DNA of 6,668 bases from Christensenellaceae bacterium. Lineage in GTDB: Bacteria; Bacillota; Clostridia; Christensenellales; UBA1750. The stretch covers positions 1 to 6,668 of the forward strand of contig JAITTC010000123.1 of the NCBI GenBank assembly GCA_031287285.1, in the 5' to 3' direction. The notes beneath the pieces were generated by a model, which saw only the letters and a program-made list of their open reading frames with translations, did no database searches and had not been told where the DNA came from. Below, one piece after another: positions 1 to 6,087 of the stretch. Positions within the stretch are counted from its first letter, which is position 1. Each line of letters starts with the position of its first letter. A program made the translations under genes and the position numbers.

Positions 1-677
1 ATGGAGCGAAGGCTGTCGACCCTGGCCCTTGGGGTATAGACGAGATCGCCGGACCGGTCGGTGATGTATAGATAGCCCTCGCCCTCCAGGCCGGGCGCGG
101 TGCAGATCTCGCGCAGGGCGGCGGTGCTCAGGTCGAGCACCAGGTAGCCTGAAAGCTCCCTGCCCTCCCAAACCGTTCGAAGCGGGTAGACGATGGAAAC
201 GACCCAAGGGTAAGCGCCAAGCCTCGCCTGCTGGATGTGCGGCAGCGAATAGCTGGGCTCCTGGCTTGCGTTTGCTGCCTCAAACCAGGCTTCGCCGGAG
301 GCGTTATAGTCTGCCTTCAGCTCGCCATGGGAGCTGAAGGCCAGCATCTTGCCGCCTTCATCGAGCAGGAAGATCGAGCGCAGGTCGCCGTTTAAGCCGA
401 TGGCGGAATGCGCGGCCTTTTGGAAGCTCAGCAGCCCCGCGCCCTCGTTGAGCAGGAGATCAGAGAGGATATATTGGCTTAGTGAACTCGTTTGATCGAT
501 TAAGGCGTCTAATTTGAGCCTGGACTGCTCTACGTTTTGGGTGATGATCTGCAAATCGAGCTGGCTGAAGGCGGCGCGGGTCAGGTTGCCGAATACCCCG
601 TGAAAGAGGAGCATCCCGACCAGGGAAACGAGCAGGATCACCGACATGAGCAGGAAGCGAATGCTGATCCTTTCCAT
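1..677 (-). CDS. Sensor histidine kinase, YesM-like, N-terminal part (runs off left edge)
   Basis: The reading frame is open from an ATG at 677 to the left edge, giving 225 residues with no stop. It begins MERISIRFLLMSVILLVSLV: a basic start, then a hydrophobic segment (about residues 7-27) that anchors the protein. The soluble stretch that follows (about 30-225) resembles the extracellular double-Cache sensor of YesM-type kinases, including a late block with WVVSIVYPLR and a second block with YLYITDRSGDLVYTP. The HAMP, phospho-acceptor His and ATPase domains would lie beyond position 1, so the kinase call is inferred from the sensor layout and from the AraC-type response regulator immediately upstream, the standard partner. 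A ribosome binding site, AAAGGAG (690-696), lies 12 bases before the ATG, a rather long spacing, but no closer in-frame start exists. It is probably co-transcribed with the regulator. The ligand is unknown; many relatives control sugar uptake genes. Confidence 0.8.
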   Translation of the reverse strand, partial: MERISIRFLLMSVILLVSLVGMLLFHGVFGNLTRAAFSQLDLQIITQNVEQSRLKLDALIDQTSSLSQYILSDLLLNEGAGLLSFQKAAHSAIGLNGDLRSIFLLDEGGKMLAFSSHGELKADYNASGEAWFEAANASQEPSYSLPHIQQARLGAYPWVVSIVYPLRTVWEGRELSGYLVLDLSTAALREICTAPGLEGEGYLYITDRSGDLVYTPRARVDSLRS

Positions 678-715
678 ATTGGGGCACAGCTCCTTTCCGG
701 GGTTTTGCCGCGCGC

Positions 716-2275
716 TTAGCGCTTGCGGAAGTCCTTGGGCGTTAGACCGCAGCGCTGCTTGAAGCAGTAGCCAAAGTAAGCCGCGTCGCCAAAACCGCAG
801 AGCTCCGCAATGCGATAGATCTTCTCGTCGCTTTCAAGCAGCATCTTCTGCGCCGTCTTGATGCGCAGATCGAGCACATACTGCAAAAAGCTCGTGCCCA
901 TCTCGCGCTTGAACAGCAAGAAGAACTGCGTGCCGCTGATATGGAAGCGCGAGCAGAGCAGTTCGAGGGAAAGTTCGTGGCTGCGGTAGTTTTCGTGAAT
1001 GAAGGCGAGAATGCGATCGAGAAGCGCCTTGTCGTCGCGCTTATTCTGCGCCGCAATCAGGCGCGAAACGCCCAGGGCCAGCTCGCAGAGCCTGCCCATA
1101 AAAAGGGGGACGTCGAGAGGGTCGCTCAGGGGGTCGTAGGGAAGGAAGGGAAAGACGCGGGCCTCCTCGATGCCGGCCCAGCTCGCCGTGCTAAGGACCG
1201 CGCTCTGGATGGCCGCGTAATGGAACTGGAGCTCCGTGGCATCCGGCAGGGCGGCAAGCAGCGCCTCGGTCTGCTCGCGGAAGAAGCCCCGCAGGCCTTC
1301 GTCGTCGCCCAGGCGGATCAACTCGCCAAGCTGCCTAAAGAGCCTTTCTGCGCTGCGCGCGGGCTGGGGCGGCGGGCTCTCATCGCTCAAATACAGCCGG
1401 CCCTTTTCGCCCAGCCCCGATGAAAGCAGGCGGAGCAGCGCCTGCCTGTAGGCCGGGGCCAGGTCCTTCGCGCTGAAGACCTCGCTGGCGATCGAAACGT
1501 CCAGATTCAGATCGAGATAGTGCTTAAGCTCCGCCTGGATCTGATCCATCGCGGCCACGGCTTCCTCTTGGCTGCCCCTCAGAAGCGCCAAGTATTGCCC
1601 CCGGAAGCGCAGGCAAAAGCCGTTCAGCGGCGCGCAGCCATCCTGAATGATGCCCATCATGGAGGCCGAGAGCAGATCCTCCCGGCCCTGAAAGGCCGGG
1701 CGCGGGCCCTTGGCGGGCTCCGGGGCCCTTGAGAGCAGGGCCAAAAAGCAGGGGAAGAGCGCCTTGACCTGCGCGGCGCCTGGCTCCTGGCTGTCGGCGG
1801 AGCCGGTGAGCAGTTCATAGACCGCCATGCGCTCGGAGAGCAGCAGATTTTCCTTCGCCCTGGCCTCGAGCAGCGATAGATTCAGCCGATTGTCGCTCTG
1901 CTCGTCGAGCTGAGCCTTTGCCCGGCGCAGCACCTCCATGATGCCTTCGCGCGCGAGGGGTTTTAAGAGATAGTCGAGCACCCGGTTGCGCAGGGCGCTT
2001 TGCACGAAGCTGAAATCATCGTGACCGGAAACGATGATGTATTGCATCAGCGGGTAGAGCCCTCGCAGGCGCTCAATCATCTCGATGCCATTCATGTAGG
2101 GCATGGCAATATCGGTTAAAACCACGTCGGGCAGGGTTTTGCCGGCGCTTTCAATCGCCTCAAGCCCGCCTGCCGCCATGGAGCACAGCGTAAAGCCGCA
2201 GCTTTCCCAGTCCACCAGCGAGGCGATCCCGTTGCGCACGAGGTCCTCGTCCTCGACCAGCATCAGCTTATACAT
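716..2275 (-). CDS. Response regulator, REC + AraC-type DNA-binding domain (YesN-like)
   Basis: This is a 519-residue cytoplasmic transcription regulator. Residues 1-120 are a receiver domain: acidic pocket VEDED (7-11), phospho-acceptor Asp55 in VVLTDIAMP, Ser83 in IIVSGHDDF and Lys105 in YLLKPLA, so all catalytic positions are intact. A poorly conserved linker (about 130-410) follows, as is usual in YesN proteins. The last 105 residues form an AraC/XylS double helix-turn-helix, with LSLELLCSRFHISGTQFF as the first and IAELCGFGDAAYFGYCFK as the second recognition unit, ending LTPKDFRKR. An ATG at 2311 would add 12 residues, but a strong GGGGGAGGG (2285-2293) sits inside that extension, 9 bases before the ATG at 2275, so the shorter form is preferred. 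The histidine kinase gene follows after 37 bases. The pair probably responds to an extracellular signal; target genes are not visible here. Confidence 0.93.
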   Translation of the reverse strand: MYKLMLVEDEDLVRNGIASLVDWESCGFTLCSMAAGGLEAIESAGKTLPDVVLTDIAMPYMNGIEMIERLRGLYPLMQYIIVSGHDDFSFVQSALRNRVLDYLLKPLAREGIMEVLRRAKAQLDEQSDNRLNLSLLEARAKENLLLSERMAVYELLTGSADSQEPGAAQVKALFPCFLALLSRAPEPAKGPRPAFQGREDLLSASMMGIIQDGCAPLNGFCLRFRGQYLALLRGSQEEAVAAMDQIQAELKHYLDLNLDVSIASEVFSAKDLAPAYRQALLRLLSSGLGEKGRLYLSDESPPPQPARSAERLFRQLGELIRLGDDEGLRGFFREQTEALLAALPDATELQFHYAAIQSAVLSTASWAGIEEARVFPFLPYDPLSDPLDVPLFMGRLCELALGVSRLIAAQNKRDDKALLDRILAFIHENYRSHELSLELLCSRFHISGTQFFLLFKREMGTSFLQYVLDLRIKTAQKMLLESDEKIYRIAELCGFGDAAYFGYCFKQRCGLTPKDFRKR

Positions 2276-2415
2276 CAAAGAAGTCCCTCCCCCTTTGCCC
2301 GCCCCAGCCATTTATGTTAAAACTTTGTGTACAGTGTATAGGAGGCGGGGATCGAATGCAAAAGGAAAATTGTTGAAAATAGCCCTTCCTTGCCCGAAGG
2401 GGTGCAAAGGCAAGC
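2276..2415 (-). promoter_or_regulatory. Upstream region of the two-component operon, with a weak candidate promoter
   Basis: This stretch between the hpf terminator and the regulator start must hold the operon promoter, unless transcription leaks through the terminator. The best candidate on the minus strand is a -10 of TATACA (2335-2340). Upstream there is only a poor -35, TTTTGC (2358-2363) at 17-base spacing or TTGCAT (2356-2361) at 15. An inverted repeat, CTTGCC (2389-2394) with GGCAAG (2409-2414), could form a small hairpin just past the terminator. A weak basal promoter would suit an activator-dependent system, but this is inference. Confidence 0.3.
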
Positions 2416-2444
2416 AAAAAAGCCCCCGGGATTTTCCCGGGGGC
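2416..2444 (-). terminator. Rho-independent terminator after hpf
   Basis: On the minus strand, a perfect 10-bp GC-rich stem (2435-2444 pairing with 2422-2431) with a 3-base loop is followed by six T residues (2421-2416). It lies 23 bases after the hpf stop codon and in the right orientation to end that transcript and insulate the two-component operon. Confidence 0.95.
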
Positions 2445-2467
2445 CTGAAAGCTTCTTAGGGCTAGAC

Positions 2468-2995
2468 TTAGTCTGGGATCAGCAGGCCATAGTTGCCGTC
2501 GGCCCGCTTATAGACCGTTTGCACCTGCCTGCTGCTTTCGTCGAGGAACATGAAGAAGCTGTGGCCGAGGAGCTCCATCTGCTCGATGGCGCCTTCCGCG
2601 TTCATGGGCTCCAGGGCAAAGTGCTTGGTCCGAATAACGCTGCCCGGGGCCGTCTCTTCGAAGGGGCTTTCATAGAGCTCTTCGCCGCTGTGCTCGATTC
2701 CGTGGCGGAAGCGCTTGCTCAGCTTGGTGCGGTGCTTGCGAATCTGCCTTTCGAGCTTGGCGATCACGCCGTCGACCGCCGCGTACATGTCGTCTGCGAC
2801 CTCTTCTGCGCGAAGGATCACGCCGCGCAGCGGAATGGTGATCTCGCAGATCTGGCGGTGGTGGTCGATGCGCAGATGGACCTGCGCCTCCACATCATCG
2901 TCGAAAAGGCGGCTGAGCTTCCCGACCTTCTTGTTTATGTAGGAATCGATCGCGTCTGAGATAGCGATGGACCTGCCCTGTATGTCGATGCGCAT
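2468..2995 (-). CDS. hpf: Ribosome hibernation promoting factor, long form
   Basis: The 175-residue product matches long-form HPF, the factor that binds the decoding region of the 30S subunit and, through its C-terminal domain, pairs 70S ribosomes into inactive 100S dimers during slow growth or stress. Residues 1 to about 95 are the S30AE/RaiA-type domain: an opening MRIDIQGRSIAISDAIDSYI, beta strands rich in charged residues, and a basic helix, KLERQIRKHRTKLSKRF, likely to contact rRNA. After a linker, residues about 118-175 are the dimerisation domain, with the family signature VIRTKHFALEPMNAEGAIEQ and the ending YKRADGNYGLLIPD. Length and both domains are complete. The ATG at 2995 has GGAGG 7 bases upstream. 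In many Firmicutes hpf sits next to secA; here it does not, and it forms its own unit between a sigma-H-like promoter and a strong terminator. Confidence 0.97.
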   Translation of the reverse strand: MRIDIQGRSIAISDAIDSYINKKVGKLSRLFDDDVEAQVHLRIDHHRQICEITIPLRGVILRAEEVADDMYAAVDGVIAKLERQIRKHRTKLSKRFRHGIEHSGEELYESPFEETAPGSVIRTKHFALEPMNAEGAIEQMELLGHSFFMFLDESSRQVQTVYKRADGNYGLLIPD

Positions 2996-3048
2996 GGGGA
3001 AACCTCCTTATTCTCGCTCTCGCCGATCGCGGTGGGTATACTTCATTA

Positions 3049-3075
3049 ATTCTGCGTTAAGCGACGAATTCCTGC
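3049..3075 (-). promoter_or_regulatory. Sigma-H-like promoter for hpf
   Basis: On the minus strand GCAGGAATT (3067-3075) is followed by an 11-base spacer and GCAGAAT (3049-3055). This fits the known Bacillus sigma-H pattern RnAGGAwWW-N11-12-RnnGAAT at every specified position I can check. Transcription would start near 3041, leaving a leader of about 45 bases with the hpf ribosome binding site at its end. The orthologue in B. subtilis (yvyD) is known to be under sigma-H and sigma-B control, which makes the match plausible. No good sigma-A promoter is visible here. Confidence 0.6.
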
Positions 3076-3085
3076 CGGGAAATGG

Positions 3086-4963
3086 CTATTTAAAAGAATA
3101 AATGCGCACGCCGCCCTCGCTGTAGAGGAGCGGCAGGCCCTGAAAGACCTCGTCGCTCGCACCCATGGCGCGCTCGTAATCGCTGAAGACGATGTGGGTG
3201 ACGCCGTATTTGGGGGCGAGCTCGCGCAGGCTTTGGGCGGAGCTTAGCATCAGGCGAACGTCGCGCGCGCGAGCCTGGTCATACACGCCGTGAAAGTAGA
3301 GGTAGGAGGGCGAGCCTTGCACGATGGTCAGCCCCGAAAGGGCGGCAAAGGCGTTGTTGTGCTCGTCGCCGGTGAGGAGGATCGCGTCCCTTGGCAAAAG
3401 GCCTTCCGCGAAGCGCGCCGCGCGCACCTGCGGCGCCGAGAAGAGCTCGTAGTCGGAAACGACCTCGCGCGCGAGCGTCAGGGCCCCCGAAAGCGTGCCC
3501 GCGCAGAGCACCAGGGCGGCGAGCGCGGCGCGCAGGCGCAGCCCCGCGAGTTTTTGCCAGCAAAGCAGCAAAAAGTCGCCGGTGAGGCCGCAGGCCAAGA
3601 GATAGGGGATGAAGAGCAGCTTGTTGTTATCGTAGGCGTTTGGCTGGAAGAGAAAAAGCTCGGAAATCAGCCAAATGGGCAGGGAAAACACGAAAAACCA
3701 GGCCTTCCCGCGCGCGTTGGCCAGGGCGAAGGGCAGGCAGAGGAAGACAAGCCCCATATTTTTGAGGTAAAACCAAAAAATATTGTCGCTCAAATTGCCC
3801 CAGTTCCAGTGCGAGGTCAAAAAATGGCCCTGGCTGGCCTGCGCGAAGGTGAAGGCGGCCAGCTGCGGCAGCGAAAGCGCGAGCGCCAGCGCGCCATAGA
3901 GCAAAAGATAGGGGAAGAGAAGCTCTTTTTTGCGAAAGAGAGCATAAATGAGGCCGCTCAGCGAAAAAAGCCCCAGCGCTAGGAAGGAGTGGGTGTGGAT
4001 CAGCGGCAGGCCGCCAGCGAAGAGCCCAAGCAGCAGAAAATGCCGCCTTTCGCCCGAAAACAGGGCGCGCTGCAGAAGATACAGGCAGGGGAAGAGGATG
4101 CTCCAGCCAAAGAGGGTGGCGCGCTGGGGCAGGAGCATATCGGCGATTGGGTTGACCCAGCGCATATTTTGCTCGATCAGGTTGGTCGGCGTTTCGTAAA
4201 AGGCGGTGAAGAGGCGGGTGAAGTTTGGCCAATCGGCGGCGCTGCCATCGAAGAAATAGGCAAAGCCAAAGCCGGAGCCCAGGAAGAACAGCACAAAGCC
4301 CAAAATCGCGGCGGCTCTGCTTTGCAGCCAGCCTTCAAAGAGAAGATAGACGAAGGAAAACACCGCCAGCAGCGCGGGGAGCATGGGCAGGATGTAGGAA
4401 AGGCGCAGCGAGGCGCCGAGCACCAAGAAGGTGGAGGAGATGCTGTCGCAAAGGAAGGGGTAGCCCATCGCAGAACCGCTTTGGATGGAGTAGAGCGGCG
4501 GGAAGGCGCCGGATCTTGCGATGGAGCTAATGAAGGAAAGATGCATGGCCATATCGCCAAAGCCCGACTGCCCGGTGTGCAGCGCGCCCGATGCATCAGC
4601 TCGGAGCACATGGGTGTGCAAAAGATAGGCGCAGAGCGCGAGCAAGGGCAGCAGCAGCGCGGCGAGCGCGAGCGCCTCCGACCGGCAGGCAGCCGCCTTT
4701 TGGGCCCCGTGCCCGCGAAGGCCGATCAAAACCAGCAGCGCGGCAGGCAAAAAGACAAGGCCGAGGGCAAAGAGCTGCGCGGGCACCGCAAAGCCGAGGA
4801 AGAGGGCGAAGAGCGCGGGCAGCCACATCAGCAAAAAGAGCGCGAGGCTAAGCGATAGCGCGGTCTGGGCCAAAAGCCCGATTTCGGGCGCAAGCCTTCG
4901 GGCATAAACGAAGCCCGAAAACAGAAAGGCGCCAAGATAAAGGCAGGCGAAGAGATTGCCCAA
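3086..4963 (-). CDS. Polytopic membrane protein, probable GT-C-type glycosyltransferase
   Basis: The product is 625 residues with about a dozen hydrophobic segments spread over residues 1-500, followed by a soluble C-terminal domain of about 125 residues. Features typical of GT-C enzymes, which move sugars from lipid-phosphate donors outside the membrane, are a first large loop with an acidic and a His residue (GFGDMAMH, Asp137 and His141), the motif PQRATLFGW (279-287), HTHSFLALG (323-331), FQPNAYDNNKLL (439-450) and the soluble motif LLTGDEHNNAFAALSG (529-544). A late YGVTHIVFSDYER (586-598) is also common in such tails. The donor, acceptor and exact family cannot be named. The start is a TTG at 4963 with AAGGGGGAA upstream (GGGGG at 4972-4976, 8 bases before it); the first membrane helix begins at once, so a later start would remove it. 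It ends with TAG, 90 bases before hpf, with no clear terminator between, so read-through into hpf is possible. Confidence 0.75.
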   Translation of the reverse strand: MGNLFACLYLGAFLFSGFVYARRLAPEIGLLAQTALSLSLALFLLMWLPALFALFLGFAVPAQLFALGLVFLPAALLVLIGLRGHGAQKAAACRSEALALAALLLPLLALCAYLLHTHVLRADASGALHTGQSGFGDMAMHLSFISSIARSGAFPPLYSIQSGSAMGYPFLCDSISSTFLVLGASLRLSYILPMLPALLAVFSFVYLLFEGWLQSRAAAILGFVLFFLGSGFGFAYFFDGSAADWPNFTRLFTAFYETPTNLIEQNMRWVNPIADMLLPQRATLFGWSILFPCLYLLQRALFSGERRHFLLLGLFAGGLPLIHTHSFLALGLFSLSGLIYALFRKKELLFPYLLLYGALALALSLPQLAAFTFAQASQGHFLTSHWNWGNLSDNIFWFYLKNMGLVFLCLPFALANARGKAWFFVFSLPIWLISELFLFQPNAYDNNKLLFIPYLLACGLTGDFLLLCWQKLAGLRLRAALAALVLCAGTLSGALTLAREVVSDYELFSAPQVRAARFAEGLLPRDAILLTGDEHNNAFAALSGLTIVQGSPSYLYFHGVYDQARARDVRLMLSSAQSLRELAPKYGVTHIVFSDYERAMGASDEVFQGLPLLYSEGGVRIYSFK

Positions 4964-4974
4964 GACAGGTTCCC

Positions 4975-5007
4975 CCTTGAAATAGCGTTAGCCCTTGAAA
5001 AGTTAGC
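4975..5007 (-). repeat. Imperfect tandem repeat in the leader of the membrane protein gene
   Basis: On the plus strand an 18-base unit (4975-4992, CCTTGAAATAGCGTTAGC) is followed directly by a 15-base copy (4993-5007, CCTTGAAAAGTTAGC), differing by a 3-base gap and one change. It lies between the predicted transcription start (about 5010) and the TTG start. Read as mRNA, both copies carry UUUCAAGG, so the real Shine-Dalgarno site is the second of two similar elements. Confidence 0.7.
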
Positions 5008-5016
5008 TTCGCGGGC

Positions 5017-5046
5017 AGTATAGCACATGGAAAGGGGCCCTGGCAA
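5017..5046 (-). promoter_or_regulatory. Sigma-A promoter of the membrane protein gene
   Basis: On the minus strand the -35 is TTGCCA (5041-5046, five of six consensus bases), the spacer is 18 bases and the -10 is TATACT (5017-5022), preceded by TG one base away (an extended -10). Transcription would start near 5010 and give a leader of roughly 47 bases. Confidence 0.75.
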
Positions 5047-5110
5047 AGCAAGGGGGAGGGTAAACCAGGCCGTTTTGCGGCGGCTGATAGAGTATTTTTG
5101 CCAGCTGGGC

Positions 5111-5126
5111 GGCCGGTATACCGGCC
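5111..5126. promoter_or_regulatory. Perfect 16-bp palindrome, possible operator or leader hairpin
   Basis: GGCCGGTATACCGGCC reads the same on both strands. It lies about 50 bases before the collagen-like gene and about 65 bases upstream of the -35 of the divergent promoter. A flanking pair, GCGGCC (5109-5114) and GGCCGC (5132-5137), offers an alternative stem. A dimeric regulator site or an RNA hairpin in the leader are both possible. No convincing sigma-A promoter for the collagen-like gene could be found around it. Confidence 0.45.
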
Positions 5127-5178
5127 AAAAGGGCCGCATAGGTCTACAGCGTCCGACACGGAAAGGGGCGATAAAGAA

Positions 5179-5949
5179 ATGAGTTTTTCAAGGCGATGCT
5201 GCCCGGTTTGCGGCATGCAGAACTGTTCTTGCCAGATGGCGCCGACCTGCCCGCAGGGGCCAAGGGGGGATCCTGGCCCGGCAGGCCCGCAGGGCCCCAG
5301 GGGCGAGCCCGGCGCCGCCGGCCCGCGAGGGCCGCAGGGCCTTCAAGGGAACGCTGGGCCGACGGGGCCACGCGGCCTTCCCGGAATGGCGGGCCCTCAG
5401 GGCCTGAAAGGCGAGCCCGGCGCGGCAGGGCCGCAAGGCCCGCAGGGTGCGGCGGGCGAGCAAGGGCCTCAAGGGCAACAAGGCGATCCGGGCGCAAGCG
5501 GCGCCGAGGGGCGGCAAGGCCCGCCGGGCGACCCGGGCGCGAGGGGCGCCTCCGCGATCATGGAATTCGCGTCGCTGATGAACGACCGGCCAGCCAGCTT
5601 TGACACGACCGACCTGCTAAGCTTCAGCCGCGTTTCCGATACCCTCGGCGAGAGATGGGATCCTTCCGAGCGCAGCCTCACCCTGGGCAGCGCCGCGCAC
5701 CACCGCATCATGCTGGGGCTCCACGTGCAGTCCCTCCAGCCGAACACTTCCATCCATATGCTGCAGAATGGCCAGAGCAGCGGGGTCTATCTGCCGGTCA
5801 GCACGCCCGGAATGGCGACCCTTGACTGGATCTATACCTATCCGCCCCAAACGAAGATCCAGTTCGTGGTCGTTTCCGGGGGGTTCAGCCTGCTTTCGCC
5901 CGGCGGATGCAACGGCTTCCTGGTCGTAACCGGCTATCATATCGCGTAA
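5179..5949 (+). CDS. Collagen-like surface protein with Cys-rich head and BclA-like C-terminal domain
   Basis: The 256-residue product has three parts. Residues 1-24 hold six Cys (7, 8, 11, 16, 18, 24), beginning MSFSRRCCPVCGMQNCSC, with no signal peptide. Residues 25-123 are 33 uninterrupted Gly-X-Y triplets (5251-5547), rich in Pro, Gln and Arg/Glu/Asp, as in bacterial collagen-like stalks that form triple helices. Residues 124-256 form a beta-rich globular domain (MEFASLMNDRPASF near its start, GCNGFLVVTGYHIA at its end) resembling the C1q/TNF-type trimerising tip of BclA and related exosporium proteins. The lack of a secretion signal fits a spore-coat or exosporium protein made in the mother cell, but that is inference. 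An in-frame TTG at 5098 would extend it; the ATG at 5179 is preferred because AAAGGGG (5162-5168) lies 10 bases upstream and the extension is low-complexity. The gene is monocistronic, with a terminator 15 bases after its stop. Confidence 0.9.
   Translation: MSFSRRCCPVCGMQNCSCQMAPTCPQGPRGDPGPAGPQGPRGEPGAAGPRGPQGLQGNAGPTGPRGLPGMAGPQGLKGEPGAAGPQGPQGAAGEQGPQGQQGDPGASGAEGRQGPPGDPGARGASAIMEFASLMNDRPASFDTTDLLSFSRVSDTLGERWDPSERSLTLGSAAHHRIMLGLHVQSLQPNTSIHMLQNGQSSGVYLPVSTPGMATLDWIYTYPPQTKIQFVVVSGGFSLLSPGGCNGFLVVTGYHIA
5302..5423 (+). repeat. Internal repeat in the collagen region, 108-base period
   Basis: The 14 bases GGCGAGCCCGGCGC occur at 5302-5315 and again at 5410-5423, exactly 12 triplets (36 residues) apart, and both encode the start of GEPGAAGP. 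This suggests that the stalk grew by duplication and has since diverged, although convergent use of favoured triplets could also explain part of it. Confidence 0.5.
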
Positions 5950-5964
5950 ACCAAGCCCAATGCA

Positions 5965-5996
5965 GCCCCCTGCCTTCAGGCAGGGGGCGTTTTTTT
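5965..5996 (+). terminator. Rho-independent terminator after the collagen-like gene
   Basis: A perfect 10-bp stem (5965-5974 with 5979-5988) closes on a TTCA loop and is followed, after one G, by seven T residues (5990-5996). It begins 15 bases after the stop codon at 5949. Confidence 0.96.
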
Positions 5997-6028
5997 CGCT
6001 TGGATGAACAGGCTGGAAGAGAAGCGGA

Positions 6029-6058
6029 TTGCGCGCGGGGAGGGGTTCCTGTTATACT
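6029..6058 (+). promoter_or_regulatory. Extended -10 promoter of rpiB-upp
   Basis: A -10 of TATACT (6053-6058) is preceded by TG one base away (6050-6051), forming an extended -10. The -35 is weak, TTGCGC (6029-6034), at 18-base spacing. Transcription would start near 6065, leaving a short leader with GGGAGG (6075-6080) 7 bases before the rpiB ATG. Confidence 0.7.
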
Positions 6059-6087
6059 AGGGGCAAACGAAGGCGGGAGGTTTTTGC

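Noticed and set aside
941..1732. Plus-strand open frames opposite the response regulator
   Set aside because: There are no convincing ribosome binding sites or domain signatures, and the minus-strand frame carries intact REC and AraC motifs throughout.
2276..2311. Earlier ATG (2311) for the response regulator
   Set aside because: The extension encodes a Gly-rich stretch that includes the Shine-Dalgarno sequence of the ATG at 2275, and the REC domain begins right after the later start.
3034..3039. GGGTAT resembling a sigma-B -10 element
   Set aside because: It lies on the plus strand, would point away from hpf toward no plus-strand gene, and has no matching -35 box.
3290..4858. Long plus-strand open frames opposite the membrane protein gene (3290-3982 and 3989-4858)
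   Set aside because: Their products are low-complexity and rich in Glu, Gln, Lys, Arg and Gly, with no recognisable domain, and they mirror the Leu/Ala-rich codons of the real gene on the minus strand. Such antisense frames are expected at this GC content.
5117..5143. Possible sporulation (sigma-K or sigma-E) promoter of the collagen-like gene around TATACC and CATAGGTCTA
   Set aside because: The CATA box has the wrong spacing to the following TA for sigma-K, and no fitting -35 is found at the expected distance, so no promoter is claimed.
5098..5178. Longer start (TTG at 5098) for the collagen-like protein
   Set aside because: The added 27 residues overlap the palindrome and look like translated intergenic DNA; the ATG at 5179 has a good ribosome binding site.
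5251..5547. Short-period repeat resembling a CRISPR or tandem array
   Set aside because: The 9-base periodicity comes from Gly-X-Y codons in an intact frame; there are no constant repeats separated by unique spacers.
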